NCBI GenBank assembly: GCA_000611775.1
Contig: KK106982.1
Location: 6,690,495-6,754,494 of the forward strand
Direction of reading: 5' to 3'
DNA length: 64,000 bases
Source of the DNA: Umbilicaria muhlenbergii
Taxonomy: Eukaryota; Ascomycota; Lecanoromycetes; Umbilicariales; Umbilicariaceae
Notes under the pieces: generated by a model
What the model saw: the letters and a program-made list of their open reading frames with translations, nothing else
What the model was told of the DNA's origin: nothing
Databases searched by the model: none
Part shown: in pieces, positions 33,505-46,260 of the stretch
Layout: each line of letters begins with the position of its first letter
Numbering within the stretch: position 1 is the first letter of the stretch
Position numbers and translations under genes: made by a program

Positions 33505-33790
33505 ATTAGCTTCTGTTAAATGTAATAACTTCAGAATCCCCTTCTTCTGCAAAGTCATCAGAGTGAACATGAAAGTGCAGCAGTGTTGAGCTGAGTGATT
33601 GATATCTCATTTCATGTCATCATCATTTACACTGAGCTTGATATTGACCTCAATACAGTAGGTGATTGTGAAATAACAGAGTGCTTGCACTAATAAAATC
33701 ATTATTCTGAAAGATGACTTCTGCTTTTTGTGAAAAGACAGGATCAGCATCAAGAAGTATAACTCATTCATAAATGCTGATGAGTATTAA
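33505..33790 (-). pseudogene. Fragment duplicate of the MNN1-like mannosyltransferase
   Basis: About 285 bp align with 20,300-20,590, sharing cttcagaatccccttcttct, gcaaagtcatcagagtgaac and gatgacttctg. Read on the minus strand it covers the region from just before the E-E-G-D-S-E-V motif back to the metal-binding strand. Both ends break abruptly into R1 sequence, so a gene piece lies inside a repeat. Differences from the long copy are mainly transitions. Confidence 0.75.
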
Positions 33791-33799
33791 TTTAACTCA

Positions 33800-34500
33800 G
33801 TGAGCTTAAAAGCTGTAGCTGTGCCAGGTTCAAGTCTCAGGTAAATTATTCAATCCCTCATATTATGAAGTTGCATGTGGTAATTGCGTTTCAACCTAGG
33901 TGAAAGTGGAATTATTGTGTGCATCATTCATGATATGAGGAATTACTCAGTTTACTGTGTGAGGCATCTGCTAAAAAACTTTATTTTTGTTTATAACCTT
34001 CCTTTTTTTCATCTGTACAAGAAACATGCCACTCACAGCTTGTCTCAGGGCCGTTAAATGTGAGTATCACATCAAAGTGAATTCAGTTACTCAGTGCCAC
34101 ATCATCAGGGTGAACCAGTTGAATTTCATCCTAATTTACTAGCAAAAAATTACTAAGCAGCTGACGTCATCACATGACCTTGAATTTTCAACCTGTTTTA
34201 GATTTTCAGCCAAATTTCAGCCATTCAGAATGACTCATATTGAACATTCAATTCTTAGGTAATTTGTGATATGGCAGTCTAATTAACATGCTTATAAAGA
34301 TCTCAGCTTCACTGCTGCTATTGACTCATTCTTATCATCACTGTCACTGCTGCTTTCACCTTCCTCCCCCTCCCTCCCCTCCGGCCTCAAACATAACAGT
34401 GGATGCGTCAACATCATCATCATCATCATCATTGTGACCCTTCACCCTGAAAATATAAGTAGACCTCAGGTAATGAAGTGCTGCTCAATTTCAATCAACT
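33800..34500. repeat. R1 repeat, copy B
   Basis: Full-length counterpart of 22,437-23,085, with the same order of blocks: aagtctcaggtaaatt, ggcatctgctaa, tcatcagggtgaaccag, ttttcaacctgtttt, tgctgct-rich section, cctcaaacataacagtgga, aatgaagtgctgctca. Differences are mostly transitions. Confidence 0.65.
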
Positions 34501-36854
34501 CATCAGTCTGTGCATTATTGACTTGACAGCATGCCTCTGAGTCAAGATTTATTAACTGATGAGCTGAAATGAACCTGTCAGAGCCTTCAGTACCTCTTAA
34601 TAAAAAGAAGCACCTCAAGCTCATTGACTCTGCTGACCTCACTGAAAAGAATGCACAATTCACATTTCATCATCTGTTGCTGCTGACATTGCAAACTTCA
34701 GTAATACCTCATTCCTTCATCAGTTAATAATCTTAACATCATAATACTCTGATCTATCACTTTAAAATGTCTTCATCATTAAGACACACTTCTTGACTTT
34801 ACTCTGACATTGCAATGAACCTTCATTATAGTACCTCAAGCTGTGTTCATGCAGATGAATTTGTATTTAGCTTCATCAGCAAAGCTTTATGACATTCTCT
34901 TGATCAGTGAATTATCCTGAAGGCTGATAACACATCACAGCATGTCATCTATCATTTAACTTATTATGAATTCACTTCTTCCTTTCACTTTCATTAACTT
35001 ATCTTGAATACACTTTTTCCTTTCACTCTGAACTACAAAAGAAATTTTCAAGCTCTGAAATTCATCTTTCTTACACATCACTCATTTATACTGATAACAC
35101 CTCAGCCTCACTCATCTTCTTTTATACTTAAAGCTGTATAAGCTTTTCTTTTATCCTTGTCATCATTCATTCTTATATATTGTCAACATCAACACTTTAT
35201 ACTCATTTGTGTGTAGACACTGTTTTTAGTCTGTTCAGTGTTCTGCACTTAATTTATTAAAATCTTCTTAATCTCTTCTGTTTAAATGTGCATCTAAGTC
35301 TTAATCCTTCTGAGACTCAGCTTAAAACTGTTAATTCCCTTTACATGATTTGAATTACGCAGGATTCTGTGATCTCAGATTAAATTTTCAGAGCAAATAA
35401 TTGCACAAGCTGAGCTTTCAGCTTAAATAATACCTGGCAGCATCAGTCTTCATTTTCACAATATTCATATTTGAACATTCAGCGCAGTGATGACCTCTGA
35501 CTTGTGCTCTCAACTAGTCACAACCTTTTTTATAACCCTTAATATTATCTCTCAGCGCTTGAGTGTATTCAGTAATCAGTCTCTTACGCCGTCTATAAAG
35601 GCGCTGCAAGGTTCAATATTAACAATGTAATCATGAATGTCTGATCATGACTTGCCACAGGTAGTGATAAACCTGAGCATCAAGTGAAACAGCTGAAACT
35701 GATTTCAAGTGATACAGAAGTGATGAATTTGAACTCATTACAAAAAATCATTAAAATTAAAAATGAAAGTTTAAAATCTGTTATGACAGAATTCAGTGAT
35801 CCTGCTACTGAACTGAAAGAGCATGGCGATTTCACTGAGCTGCACAATCACAGTGATATCAATTATAACTTGCACAAGTGGTTGATTCTGAAGAGGTGAG
35901 AATAAGCCTTCACAGCAGAAATGCAAAAGCATACAACAGGATCTGAACTCAGGCACAAAAATTTAAATTAAGTCTTTCAGAATATTGTAAGATACACTTT
36001 ACTTCACTCACAGTCATCATTAATCATAAGGTCTCAGGGGAGTATAATGAAAACTTAACACATTTAACTCACAGAGACTTGATTCAAAATATGTATAAAA
36101 ATTTTAATATATATTAACAATCAACAAGATTGTGAGATTTGAATGAAATCAAATCTCTTGAGAAACACACTACAGAAGCAATGAGCTTCCTTTTCTTGTA
36201 ATTGAAGTTACAAGTTATCAAAGTCACTTTGAAGGAGAAGATTCTTCATAACAAAAGAATTTATGTTTTTATCAATAAAAAGAGAGGAAAACATTTCATA
36301 CTGAGATTCATCTGAACTTTACTGAATCTCCTCATCTTGATCACAAGGTCTTATCAAGACCTTCAAGGCATATATGAAATCTTGAGCAGCATTTTGCTTT
36401 ATGTTTATTCTCAAGTGATTCACACTAAGCTACTGTGATATTCAAAGTGTTTTCAATGCACATCATGCTTCAAGCATAAACAAGCAGAATCAGAGACACA
36501 AGATTAACTGAAACATTATCATTACACAACTATGACATGAAGGCTCAGGGTGAAGACAATGAGGTGTGAAGAAGCATGATGCTCAAGACAGAAATTGAAG
36601 ACCCTTACAGCAGTTATGAGAACACACTGATGAATCTTGAAATCACTGCAATTGAGACTAGGATTGTCCTGCTCAGAGGTTGCAAAGATAAATAAAAGAT
36701 TTTCACATGTTCTGAAAGCTGACAGTCATCAGAAGAGTGAAGAGATAATATCATTAAAAACACATTCACTTCCTCTGAATAAGCCTTCAGCATCATGTAC
36801 AGAATCATCAGATTTATCAGAACACTCAACACAGACATTAAGAAGCTTAATTAA
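34501..36854. other. Unrecognised; includes a small coiled-coil-like frame
   Basis: 34,501-35,660 is AT-rich with no named gene. A plus-strand frame at 35684-35899 (LQKIIKIKNESLKSVMTEFS) looks helical and is followed by TGA-broken frames to about 36,870 (one clean piece at 36637-36873). This may be a single decayed gene of unknown family. Confidence 0.35.
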
Positions 36855-37015
36855 TCACAACTTCATCAGATGACTCAATTGACACACTTAATTAAAGATT
36901 CATATCATCAGACCTTGGCTTCAGATTCTGAGATGATGTTAATCATGAATTGAACAGGTCTCATGATTTTCTTGCTGACACCTTTTTTAATTATAGCAGC
37001 AATATGTCCTCACCC
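36855..37015. repeat. Direct repeat partner of 44,785-44,935
   Basis: Both segments share gattcatatcatcagacctt and tctgagatgatgttaatca, then c-a-g-g and t-t-t-t-c-t-t-g-c-t-g-a. They lie just outside the two ends of the minus-strand LTR element but are too long and too far from the LTRs to be its target duplication. They are copies of an older repeat. Confidence 0.65.
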
Positions 37016-37269
37016 TCAGACTGAAGTCACTGAGTCTTTTGAGATCATATAAATATTCATCTTCAGTCTCTTCAAGAGCCTTCTGCTTACATATCAATTT
37101 AAGAAAGCCTTGCATCAGTTGTTACATCACAGACTATGATTGACAGCAAATCCTCACATCATCATCATTAATCTTCAGGTCATTTATCAAGATCAGATAT
37201 TTAAGCTACCTGATTTGTACTCAGCTGCAGCAGCCGTCAAGCAGCTCAGGCTCATGAGTGATGATTAAG

Positions 37270-37483
37270 TGTAAAATTATAACATCCCTTACTAGAAAGG
37301 GAAGTATAGTTGAGGTTCATGACAGCATGAGATATAAATATATAAAGGTTATATGATTTTAACTATATAGAACTAATAACTAAGGAGTAAAAGGGGGAGC
37401 AGTGAAGCAGTGCAGAGTTTTATTATGTGCATCATCAAGTCACTTAGAAAGCGCTAGCTCAGATGTGTTATTATATCATGACA
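37270..37483 (-). repeat. 3' LTR of element 1
   Basis: 214 bp, beginning tgtaaaattata on the plus strand and ending tcatgaca. Same length as its partner at 44,251-44,464. Confidence 0.9.
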
Positions 37484-37500
37484 ATTGCCTCCCCCCTTGT
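37484..37500 (-). promoter_or_regulatory. Polypurine tract of element 1
   Basis: On the minus strand aaggggggaggcaat lies immediately upstream of the 3' LTR, the expected place for the primer of plus-strand DNA synthesis. It fixes the element's orientation. Confidence 0.75.
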
Positions 37501-38141
37501 GCACTGACCCTTCAGCGCCATTTGGCCTATATCATAATATATGATGTAACAGTGGATAACTGTCATTTTGATAATGTGAAGTTGTCAACTCCTTGTGAAT
37601 GTCATGACCTTAACACAGGCCTGTGTCATTGATGATAAATAAAGTTGCTGACATGTGTGTTGTGAATGTTCAGCGCTAATTCAGGTCAGTGATAAACAGA
37701 TTTGCTGACATGAAGTTTTTCAACTTCAACAACTTTCATGTTTATCCCTTCAGGCTTTTCAACGACAGCATCTTATCATTGATAATATCTTAAATCATCA
37801 TTGTTAACTCTTCCCTGTGAATTCAAATATCCTGAGACGTTTTCAGTGTAGTTAATTCATTCAATGATGACATCACTTGTAAACTGCACCTGATGCTTAT
37901 CTGATGTTATTAACATGTTCATAGGCTCCTCCGCCCCTGATCATCAAGCACAGCACAGGTTCAGTGCTTCATCAGAAGAAATCATGATGTCTTTGTTATT
38001 TAAAGCAGATATTGAGTGAATCAGATTTAATTTATGATGTCAAGGAGAACTGATGTTGTTCATGTTGTTCTAAAAAATGAAAATATTATGAACCTGTACA
38101 TCACACACCTAGAAGCACTGAGTAAACACTGATGAGTTTAA

Positions 38142-38991
38142 ATGCCTGTGAAGTTTTTCTCTGAGGTAGTCAGCCTTCATGATTTGTCAATCTGCACTCA
38201 TAACCCTGAGCTTGATGATGAAACTCATCAAGTGAGCGCTGATGAGCTGATGAAGTGTCAGTGTGTGTACATAAAAGATGTAAAGGCTCACCTGAGGACT
38301 GCTGAGTGACACAGCTTACACAAAAAGTCAACATCAATGTTGAATGTCTCTCTGCTGATGTTAAAAGAATGATATTGCATTAATGAGATTTTAAAAAGTA
38401 TTTATGATGTGCTCTGTTATCAGGTATTTGTGTTGTCACTTTCCTGATGTTTCCTTAAGATATCAACTAACACTCAATTAGAACAGTTTGACCCCTGCAG
38501 CAGAGCTCATGATTGAATGACTGAATCATGTTGACATCCTGATGCTCAGTGACATTAAGAAAAGTGATGATGAAGTTCTTCTGAACACTCAGGATATTAA
38601 TGCTGCTGATAAGATCAACAAGCCTGCTGATCCTCATGATTAAATTGTTGAGGGAGGCCTGTCTCAGCACATGAAAGACATCATTAAGATGCTGAATCTT
38701 GCTGCACAGATTCAGGCACTTAAAGAGGTGTCATTCATGATTGAGACTCTTCTGAACCTCACCTCATGACAGTGCTGTCAAGCCTTAGTGCAAGTCAAGT
38801 CTGAGATCATCACCTTAAAGGTGAAGCATATATGACATGTGAGAGACAGAAAGAAGAAAATGATTATTTTTTCTAAACTGTCAAGCAAGAGCGTGATGCA
38901 GATTAACTTAACAAGCCTCTTAAATGTTGATGAAGATGATGACTGTGATCCTCACCTTGATACCTTCAGTGAGTCAGACATGAAGCTCTAG
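38142..38991 (+). pseudogene. Antisense spliced ORF inside element 1 (fossil)
   Basis: Between the end of pol and the 3' LTR, on the strand opposite to gag-pol, lies a gene-like frame of about 260 codons: exon 1 38142-38423 (94 codons), a 58-nt intron 38424-38481 with GT...AG ends and a perfect ctaac branch site 12 nt before its end, and exon 2 38482-38991. Recognisable stretches include QVSADELMKCQCVYIKDVKA, NHVDILMLSDIKKSDDEVLL and VDEDDDCDPHLDTFSESDMK; the C-terminus is acidic. I do not recognise the family. Being antisense, its intron would survive retrotransposition. It could be an accessory antisense ORF of the element or a captured host gene. It is decayed like the rest of the element. 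Confidence 0.5.
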
Positions 38992-39249
38992 TGAGGTGAA
39001 GAAGAATGATGATCAACATGTAAGATAAATATTCCTGATCCTTAAAATCATTTATGATAAATAGTTTGTAATGAAATTGCTTCTCTGATGCTTCTCAGTC
39101 ATCATGATCATGTTTCAGCTGTACTCATAAAGTGTGTCACAATGATAAGCGTGCTAGTTAAGCCTCAATAAAACCTGTAAAATCTCATGAGGAAAATCAG
39201 GAAAGAGTGTCTTTACTGCAGCTTTTTTTTAAACTTTCATTAATGTTTC

Positions 39250-42200
39250 CTCTGCTGTCCTTCTACAGAAGCTTCATATGTTAAGTGCATTTTATACACT
39301 TTGCTCATGTCTCACTCTGAAATTCACTGATCATACTCTTTTGATCATCTCTTTCACTTTACCTTATATCAAATCTCTTTCTTATATTTTCACTTGTTCA
39401 AGATTTCTTCAATCTCATACACCTCTTTGTTGTCAATCAACTCTGGTGGTTGCAAAGTCAGCATAAACTTGTCATCATATCAGCGCTCATACAGCTTTAA
39501 GTAGGATACATGAAAGACATTATGAATTTAATAATTTGATGATAGAGATAGTCAGTATGCCTGTTTCTCAATTAAATCTTGTACTTTAAATAATTTAATG
39601 AACTTGTAAAACAACTTTCTGCTTGAGCGTTTCTGTCATAAGTTCTTCATGAATAGCATTATCAATTCTCTCACATTATAAGTCTTCAGTTTATGTTTAA
39701 CATCATAATATTTGACCTGAGATTTAATTACATTTTCTCATCATTGTGACAGTGCTTTTTATATGTCATGAAATTGTTTCACTTGATTTTTTGCTGCAGG
39801 TACCTTTTCTTTTCTGAAGTCATCCTCAACTTTGAATCTCACTTCTGAATGATAAGCATACATGACATAAAAAGAGCTACACTCTATTGATGCCTGTGCT
39901 TCATTATTGTAAGCAAATTCTGTCAGAGGTAAAAGGCTCATTCAGTTGTCTTGTTCATCTGAGCAATAACAGTGAAGATAATGCTTTAAGGTTTAATTCT
40001 GCTGTTCTGTCTGTTCATTCATCTGCAGATGAAAGATGATGCTTAGCTGATGCTTCATTCTTAGATAGTAGCACATTTCTGATCAGAAAGCACTTGTGAA
40101 AACTGATCTCTAATCAGAGACAGCCCCTTTCAGTACACTGAATCAGCATATTATTTCCTCATAGAACAAGTCAGTCAACTCTGTTGCTGTAATCATTTTT
40201 ATGATTTGAATATATTGAGCCATTTTTGTATACTGATTCATAATCATTAAGATCACATCATAAACGCAATCCTTGCACTTACTTGACAGCAAGTCAGTGA
40301 TAAAATTCATCATGACTTGCTGTCATGATTCTTCTGACTGAGGCAACGCCTGTAGCTCATCATAGGGATGATGTTTAAGCACTTTCACCCTTTGACAGAT
40401 GTCACATGATGCAATATAATCTTTAACATCTTGGCTCATATCAATTTAATAATATTTGCAGTCAATTAATTCAAGAGTTCTTTCTACCCTGAAATGCTCT
40501 GTCAAGGCATCATCATGATGATGTTTCAAGATCTCTGCCCTTACTGACTTTTCTTTCAGAATGTATATTTGTTCCTCATGAAACAGAAGGCCTTCAGAGT
40601 CAAATCTTTAAAAACTTTCAGCTTTAATCTTGTGCTTCACTGATATATAATCAGCGTTGCGTGTCGCTTCTACAAATGAATCATCATTTTGTAGAGTTCA
40701 AATCAAATCCCTTAAGAGTAAACTCAGGCTTTCATCAGCTGTTTCATGAATGACAAGATCTCTTATCATCACATGTGAAATAAGTTGTTTGCAATCAACA
40801 ATTTCAGTGACAGGGTTAAGCTGTTTCACAGTTACATCACAGTCATCATGAGCAGATGATTTGTCATCACTCCTTCAGCATTTTTTTTGAAGTTTAAGAT
40901 CTTTAATCTTGATTATTCTTCTCACCCCTGTGAGCAACTGCCTCACAATAGAAGCATATCTGAGTGAGAATATGTTCACAAGAGTGATTAACTTTCTCTG
41001 AAGTGTTGAGAGTAATTTCTTCATGATTTCACTCACCTCTTTGACATCTCTGTAGTCTGGTCACCTCAACAGCACATCAGCAGGGTTGATTTTTTCAAAT
41101 TGATGCAAGATATTGAAATCAAAAGCAGTGAACTTCATTGCTCATCATGCTTGCCTGTCATTCAATTCCTTCACGTTCATAAATCCTCATAAATTGTTAT
41201 GATCAGTTAATACCTCTATGATATGACAACTGCCTTTGAGGTAGTGGCGTCAGTGTTTAAACATCATAATGATGACAAGAAGCTCCTGATCATGAGTTTT
41301 ATATTAAGTCTCTGAAGGAGACAGCTTTCTTAATTAAAATGCAATTGAATGTCACTTCCTGTTATTCAACAGCTGAGACAGGATGTCAGTGAGCTTAATG
41401 ATTGACACATCAATTTTCACCTGTATTCATAACTTCAGATCAAAGTGAACCAGGATAAATGCTGTCATAAAGATTTCACAAAGGTGGTCAAACACCTCCT
41501 TTGCATCATTTGAGAATTTAAAAGACTTAAACTTTTTTCCATCCTTGCTACCTTTCATAAGGTTTGTCAAGGGGGCCGCAACTTGTGAATAGCACTTAAT
41601 AAAGCATTTATAAAAGTTCACAAAGCTCAGGAAGACTTGTACTTACTGAAAAATACTTAATAATAATCAGTCCTGTATGATGTTCACTCATCATGAATTC
41701 ATCACTACGCCTTCAGTTGTGATAATAAACCCTAGGAATTTCATCTTGATAATGAAGAATTCACACTTCTTAGAGTTCATGTAAAGTTGAAATCAACAGA
41801 GTCAATTTAACACCTGCTTAACATGCTCTCAGTGTTGCACTGATGATTCTGAGTATATAAGGATGTTGTTTAAATAGACAACACAAAAGACATTCACAAG
41901 CTCTGTTAATGCTCAGTTGATGTAAGTCTGAAATATAACTGAAGTGTTGATCAATCTGAAAGACATGATCATATACTCAAAGTGACTGTAACACATGTGA
42001 AACACTGTTTTTCACTCATCACTCTCTTTTATGCAGATACAGTGATAAGTGTTCTTCAAATTTAGCTTCATAAATAGCTTGACTCCACTAAGCTGATTCA
42101 ATGTTTCACTTATAAGAGGTAACAGGTGCCTGTTCTTGATGATCATCTTATTTAACTCTTGATAATCAACACATAACTGCAGTCCTTCATCTTTCTTTGA

Positions 42201-44170
42201 AACAAAAAGGATGAGTGCCCCTGCAAGGCTCATAAAATGATGAATTCAACCTTTTATTAAGATGTCATTCAAGTATTCTCATAACACCTCTAATTCAGTA
42301 TTGAAGAGGTTATACAAAGAGTCATAAGATGAATCTGTGCTGTTCAGGTCAATTGCATGATCACTGATTTTATGAGGTGAAAGGAGGTCAGCATTCTCTG
42401 TTGAGAACACATTCACATAATCAGTGTACTCCTCAGGTAAAGCTTGTGTTATATCAGCACTTTGTATGTGCACCTTTGATGCAGCATCATCACTCAGACT
42501 GACTCATATCACAATGTAGACAGCAAGATGATCTTGAATCTTCTTTATGAATTCATCAGGTGACTGTAACTTGATAAACTGCTCCTCAATGTTGAAGTGT
42601 CACGCCTTCATTCTGCAGTTGATTCACACATGTTTAGTCTTCAAAGTGAGAAGTTCAAGGATAAGGGGTGATCCTGACTTGTTCAAAATATAAAACACAT
42701 GTTCACATTCTTGAGACTGTTCTCAACTGTTGATAAGCTGATAACACACATGATAAGCACTGAAGCAGTAAGCCTTCTGATCATTTAAGAATTAAGATTA
42801 CAGCAATGAGCCCTTCATCTGAGTCAATTGATGCTCAATAATGAAATGTTGAGAAATCACATTGACTTCAGCTCCTGTATTCAACAAGGCTTGCATGAGT
42901 ATGACATCATCATTGTGAAGGACTTGTTCATCAACAATTAAATTAAACTCTGAGGCTACTTTTGTTCAGCACTTCAGTGATGTGAAGCCTTCACTGAAGT
43001 GTTTTCATTTTTTGATGCTGAAACAGCTGCAACTGAGGTCTTATTCAGATCTGAGTTTTTCACAGGCTGTGAACAATCAGGGGAATAATGTCCCTTCTGA
43101 TTGCAATTTCAACAAGTCATGTGTGATAAGTTTTTTGTTTCAGGAGCTTTTGCTGATCTGCTTTCATATTTCTTATCTCACTTGCTCTTCATCTTGCCCT
43201 CATCAGGCTTATGATCCTTATTCTCAGCAGGCTTTGATGATGACTCAAGTTTACAGCTGAAGGTAACTGTCATATTAAAATTTGCTTTTGATTTCACAGC
43301 GCCTCTCAAACATAGATTATTCTTCAGGCATGCAGTCAAGGTGATGATTTTCTTTCAAATTATGAGTAAGTCTTGATAATTCATCAAGGCTGCATGAACC
43401 TCAAGCTTTAATTTTGTGAAGAAGTGAGTCCTCATGTGCTTTTCACTGTAAGGAGGTAATTGAGCTTTCAAGGTGCTTAAATAACTATTGAAAGCTTAAA
43501 CTGATTGATGAGGTAGTTGAACAGCATCATTATACAACTGAGTAATGTGAAGCTGATGATTCACAGGGTCCTCAATAATGTTGAGCAGGAATTTCATAAA
43601 ATCATCTCAGGTAACAGTGAAATAATCTTTAATCTCATCATCTCACAGTCACGCCTCCTTTGATTCACACTTTAAGTATTACATGACATAAATTACCTTA
43701 TCCTCCTCATGAGGGAAATCAGCTGAGTTAAAATGAAAGGTATTTCTTGCATCTCATATTTAATTCAGGTGCTCTTTCATGTTCTTGTCATGATATAGTG
43801 GCAACTCCTTTGCCTGAATCCTTGGTTGTAAATTTCATATTGACAGTGTTTCATCAGCGCAGTGCTTGCTCATTATGAACTCAGCATTCATAAAGTTAAG
43901 AAATCTCTCAGCTGAGGTATCAACATGAGTAGCAGGATCTTTGAGTAAGTTGATTTTCAGTGTTAAAACTTCTGTTCAGAGCTGCTGCAACTCTTTTTGC
44001 TTAAGAAGTTCATCTCACTGTCATCTCACTTGCATGATCTCATCATTAATGTTGCACATCATTTCACCTGAGGATCCTTCACTCATGAGGTTCACTTCAC
44101 TGATGTCAGAGGAAATGAGTGATGTTTCATGATCATTTTGTTGATTCTTCATCATCATGTCTTGTTCTGC
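39250..44170 (-). pseudogene. gag-pol region of element 1 (fossil)
   Basis: Identified by family blocks only: zinc knuckle (G-H-Y-S-P-D-C), a reverse transcriptase segment (LCVDYQELNKMIIKNRHLLP), an RNase H entry segment (NFYKCFIKCYSQVAAPLTNL), an integrase segment (PLTEFAYNNEAQASIE) and a C-terminal chromodomain-like part. Homologous elements encode a Gag that packages RNA and a polyprotein that copies and integrates it, the chromodomain directing insertion to methylated-H3K9 chromatin. The region is broken at many points. Confidence 0.85.
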
Positions 44171-44250
44171 TTCAGAAGTTTAATGTAGTTGGTTTTAAGT
44201 CTGCATCTTATCTCAGATCACCACTCTTTGAAAGGTAGAGTTATTAAAAC

Positions 44251-44464
44251 TGTAAGATTATAATGTCTCTTACTAGAAAGGGAAGTATAGTTGAGGTTCA
44301 TGACAGCATGAGATATAAATGTATAAAGGTTATATGATCCTAACTATATAGAACTAATAACTAAGGAGTGAAAGGGGGAGCAGTGAAGCAGCACAGAGTT
44401 TTATTATGTGCACTGTCAAGTCACTTAAAAAGCATTAGCCTAAATGTGTTATTATATCATGACA
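44251..44464 (-). repeat. 5' LTR of element 1
   Basis: 214 bp with tgtaagattata...atcatgaca ends. Shares agtatagttgaggttcatga and gaactaataactaaggag with the partner LTR. Confidence 0.9.
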
Positions 44465-45639
44465 TTAAACTTATTGTGAGAGATTCTGTTACAGTCTACT
44501 TCACAACAGTAAATGAGCTCAAAGATACTTTTCAAGTTTGATGAGTCAAGATCAAATCTATTATAGCGGGCTGTGAACAAGGCACAGAAGGTTTATGTAT
44601 ACAGGTTTATGAGAAGCTTACATTCATTGCAGTCAGCTTCAGGGTGACAACTGAGCCTGATGATACCTTTTAGGTGCAACAAGCTGTGATTCAATTTATC
44701 ATAACAGGCTGTGAAAAGGGCACTGAGGGTTTACATATGTTAATTCAGGAAAGGCAGCTTGATGGCATCACAGAAATTGAAGCAGTGACTCAGTTGACAC
44801 ACTGAACTACAGATTCATATCATCAGACCTTAATTCAAATTCTGAGATGATGTTAATCACAGATTAAACAGGCTTCATAATTTTCTTGCTGAAGTCTTCT
44901 TTAATTACAGCAGCAGTATCCCCTCATCACCTTTGATATTTAGTGCTTCATTTGTATCATTTAATTTTGCCTGACGCAGGCTTCCACAAACCTTTTTGAT
45001 TATTAAGGTCAGAGTATAAAATATTCTAACTGTAGTTTTAAAGAGGGTCCTCATCATTCAACTCATTTGTATTGACTCATCACTGAGTCAATATATTGTT
45101 CAATTGTTTTAGGGAACAATTGAAAAACTCTTTTTTATGCTTTACTTGTTAAAAAAGTTATAGGTGATAGCTCCTGTTTCCTTTACAAAATGTTAAAGTT
45201 ATGACATCATGAGCTGCTTACGTTTTGTGAGCTTGCTCTTTTGAAAGAGTGAGTCAACTGATGCTTCACAACAGCATTTTCAACTGATCATGAGCCTACA
45301 AGTGAGCAAGAGGCATGTGGTGAACATCATCTCTGATCATTGAGAGGCCTTGAAAAGGTCTTAGTCAGAGAGGATGTGATTTCACATGCTGTTCACATGC
45401 TCTCTGAATATAGTTAGCGTCATTCAGAGCAGTGAAAGCTTGTAAAGACAGATTTTTCACTTCATAAAACACACACAATTTATTCATTATCAATCACATT
45501 TCTCATCTGTAATTGTCTCAACATATTTCACAATTTTTGAGACTTGAACTTGTGAAGATGTCTCTGAAACACCTTCTTTTAAAGTCATTTAAAAAGTGTT
45601 TTAGTTCTTCTCAATCATGTGGCGTATTTATAGGGGGCT
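44465..45639. other. No clear gene; contains the repeat partner 44,785-44,935
   Basis: Includes a short internal duplication (gctgtgaacaaggcacagaa near 44,570 and gctgtgaaaagggcactgag near 44,710) and the direct repeat shared with 36,855-37,015. A small segment at 45,449-45,500 recurs at 27,346-27,398. No protein family recognised. Confidence 0.4.
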
Positions 45640-46020
45640 GTCTTCAGAGGATAATTAATTAATAATGAACATCTAAAGGTTCCTAGGCTTGAGACTGTGT
45701 TTAGAACCTTAATTAGATTTCATGAGATAATTCTCACTGCTTTAAAGGCCTGATGTATGTTCTGAGGAGTGAAAGCCTGATGTTGAGCATGATGAAATAT
45801 TCCTACAAATTGAGCCCTGATAACTTGAGCAATTTTAGCTGAACAAAGCTCTGAAACTCTGTCACCATAGGTCTTTACTAAAGGAGAAAAGCCTCACATT
45901 CAACAGCTGCATTATATGAGTTGTTTAAGATGATAGAATCATCACTGTAATGTGATGAATCATCTGCATGATCTGCAGGCATGTGATGATAATTTAAGAG
46001 AGTTTATGTCTCTCCTGAAT
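45640..46020 (-). pseudogene. pogo/Fot-like DDE transposase, C-terminal fragment
   Basis: Minus-strand frames show T-T-H-I-M-Q-L-L-N-V (normally H-x-L-Q-P-L-D-V), YGDRVSELC, then AQFVGIFHHAQHQAFTPQNI and Q-A-F-K-A-V-R-I-I, the order seen at the end of the DDE domain and following helix of ascomycete pogo-type transposases. The catalytic Asp cluster upstream was not found. The fragment needs a frame change and contains TGA. TIRs were not located. A plain DNA transposon relic, probably truncated. Confidence 0.55.
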
Positions 46021-46260
46021 TCTCTTTCCTCCTCACTCAGGTATTTAATCTCCTTCAGATGCAGGCAGTAATTGAAGTACTCTGTTCTTCACCTCTTCTC
46101 AATCCTCATGATCTCAGTTGAGCTTCAGATGCTGTCAACATGTGATTAATAAACTTTAAACTCAGCCGTGAAGAGGGTAACAGCCTCATTGAGGTAAAAC
46201 AGATGTTGATGAACCTCCCTCATATTAAAGGGGTAGTGGTGGAGGGCAGACATTGTCAAT
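46021..46260 (-). pseudogene. Unrecognised fragment with FAR1/MULE-like flavour
   Basis: Minus-strand segment with HLFYLNEAVTLFTAEFKVY and, after TGA codons, S-H-V-D-S-I. It vaguely resembles the N-terminal zinc-binding region of fungal FAR1/MULE-type transposase proteins. Too little survives for a firm call. Confidence 0.2.

Larger units (their letters stand above)
37270..44464 (-). mobile_element. Ty3/gypsy chromovirus LTR retrotransposon, fossil (element 1)
   Basis: A 7.2-kb element on the minus strand bounded by two 214-bp LTRs with TGT...ACA ends. Flanking 5-bp target duplication is ttaag / ttaaa, equal except for one transition. Parts in transcription order: 5' LTR, gag (about 44,170-43,050, with a CCHC zinc knuckle near 43,130-43,080), protease, reverse transcriptase (about 42,330-41,650), RNase H (about 41,560-41,020), integrase (about 40,950-39,700), a chromodomain-like segment (about 39,440-39,270), an antisense ORF, a polypurine tract and the 3' LTR. 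Pol order (RT before integrase) defines Ty3/gypsy. The element is structurally complete end to end but its coding frames are broken many times (several dozen). The LTRs differ by about 19 changes, all transitions, so a clock age is unreliable. Confidence 0.9.

Noticed and set aside
36855-44935. Flanking 150-bp repeats as target-site duplication of element 1
   Set aside because: They lie 255-321 bp from the LTRs; the true 5-bp duplication is directly adjacent to the LTR ends.
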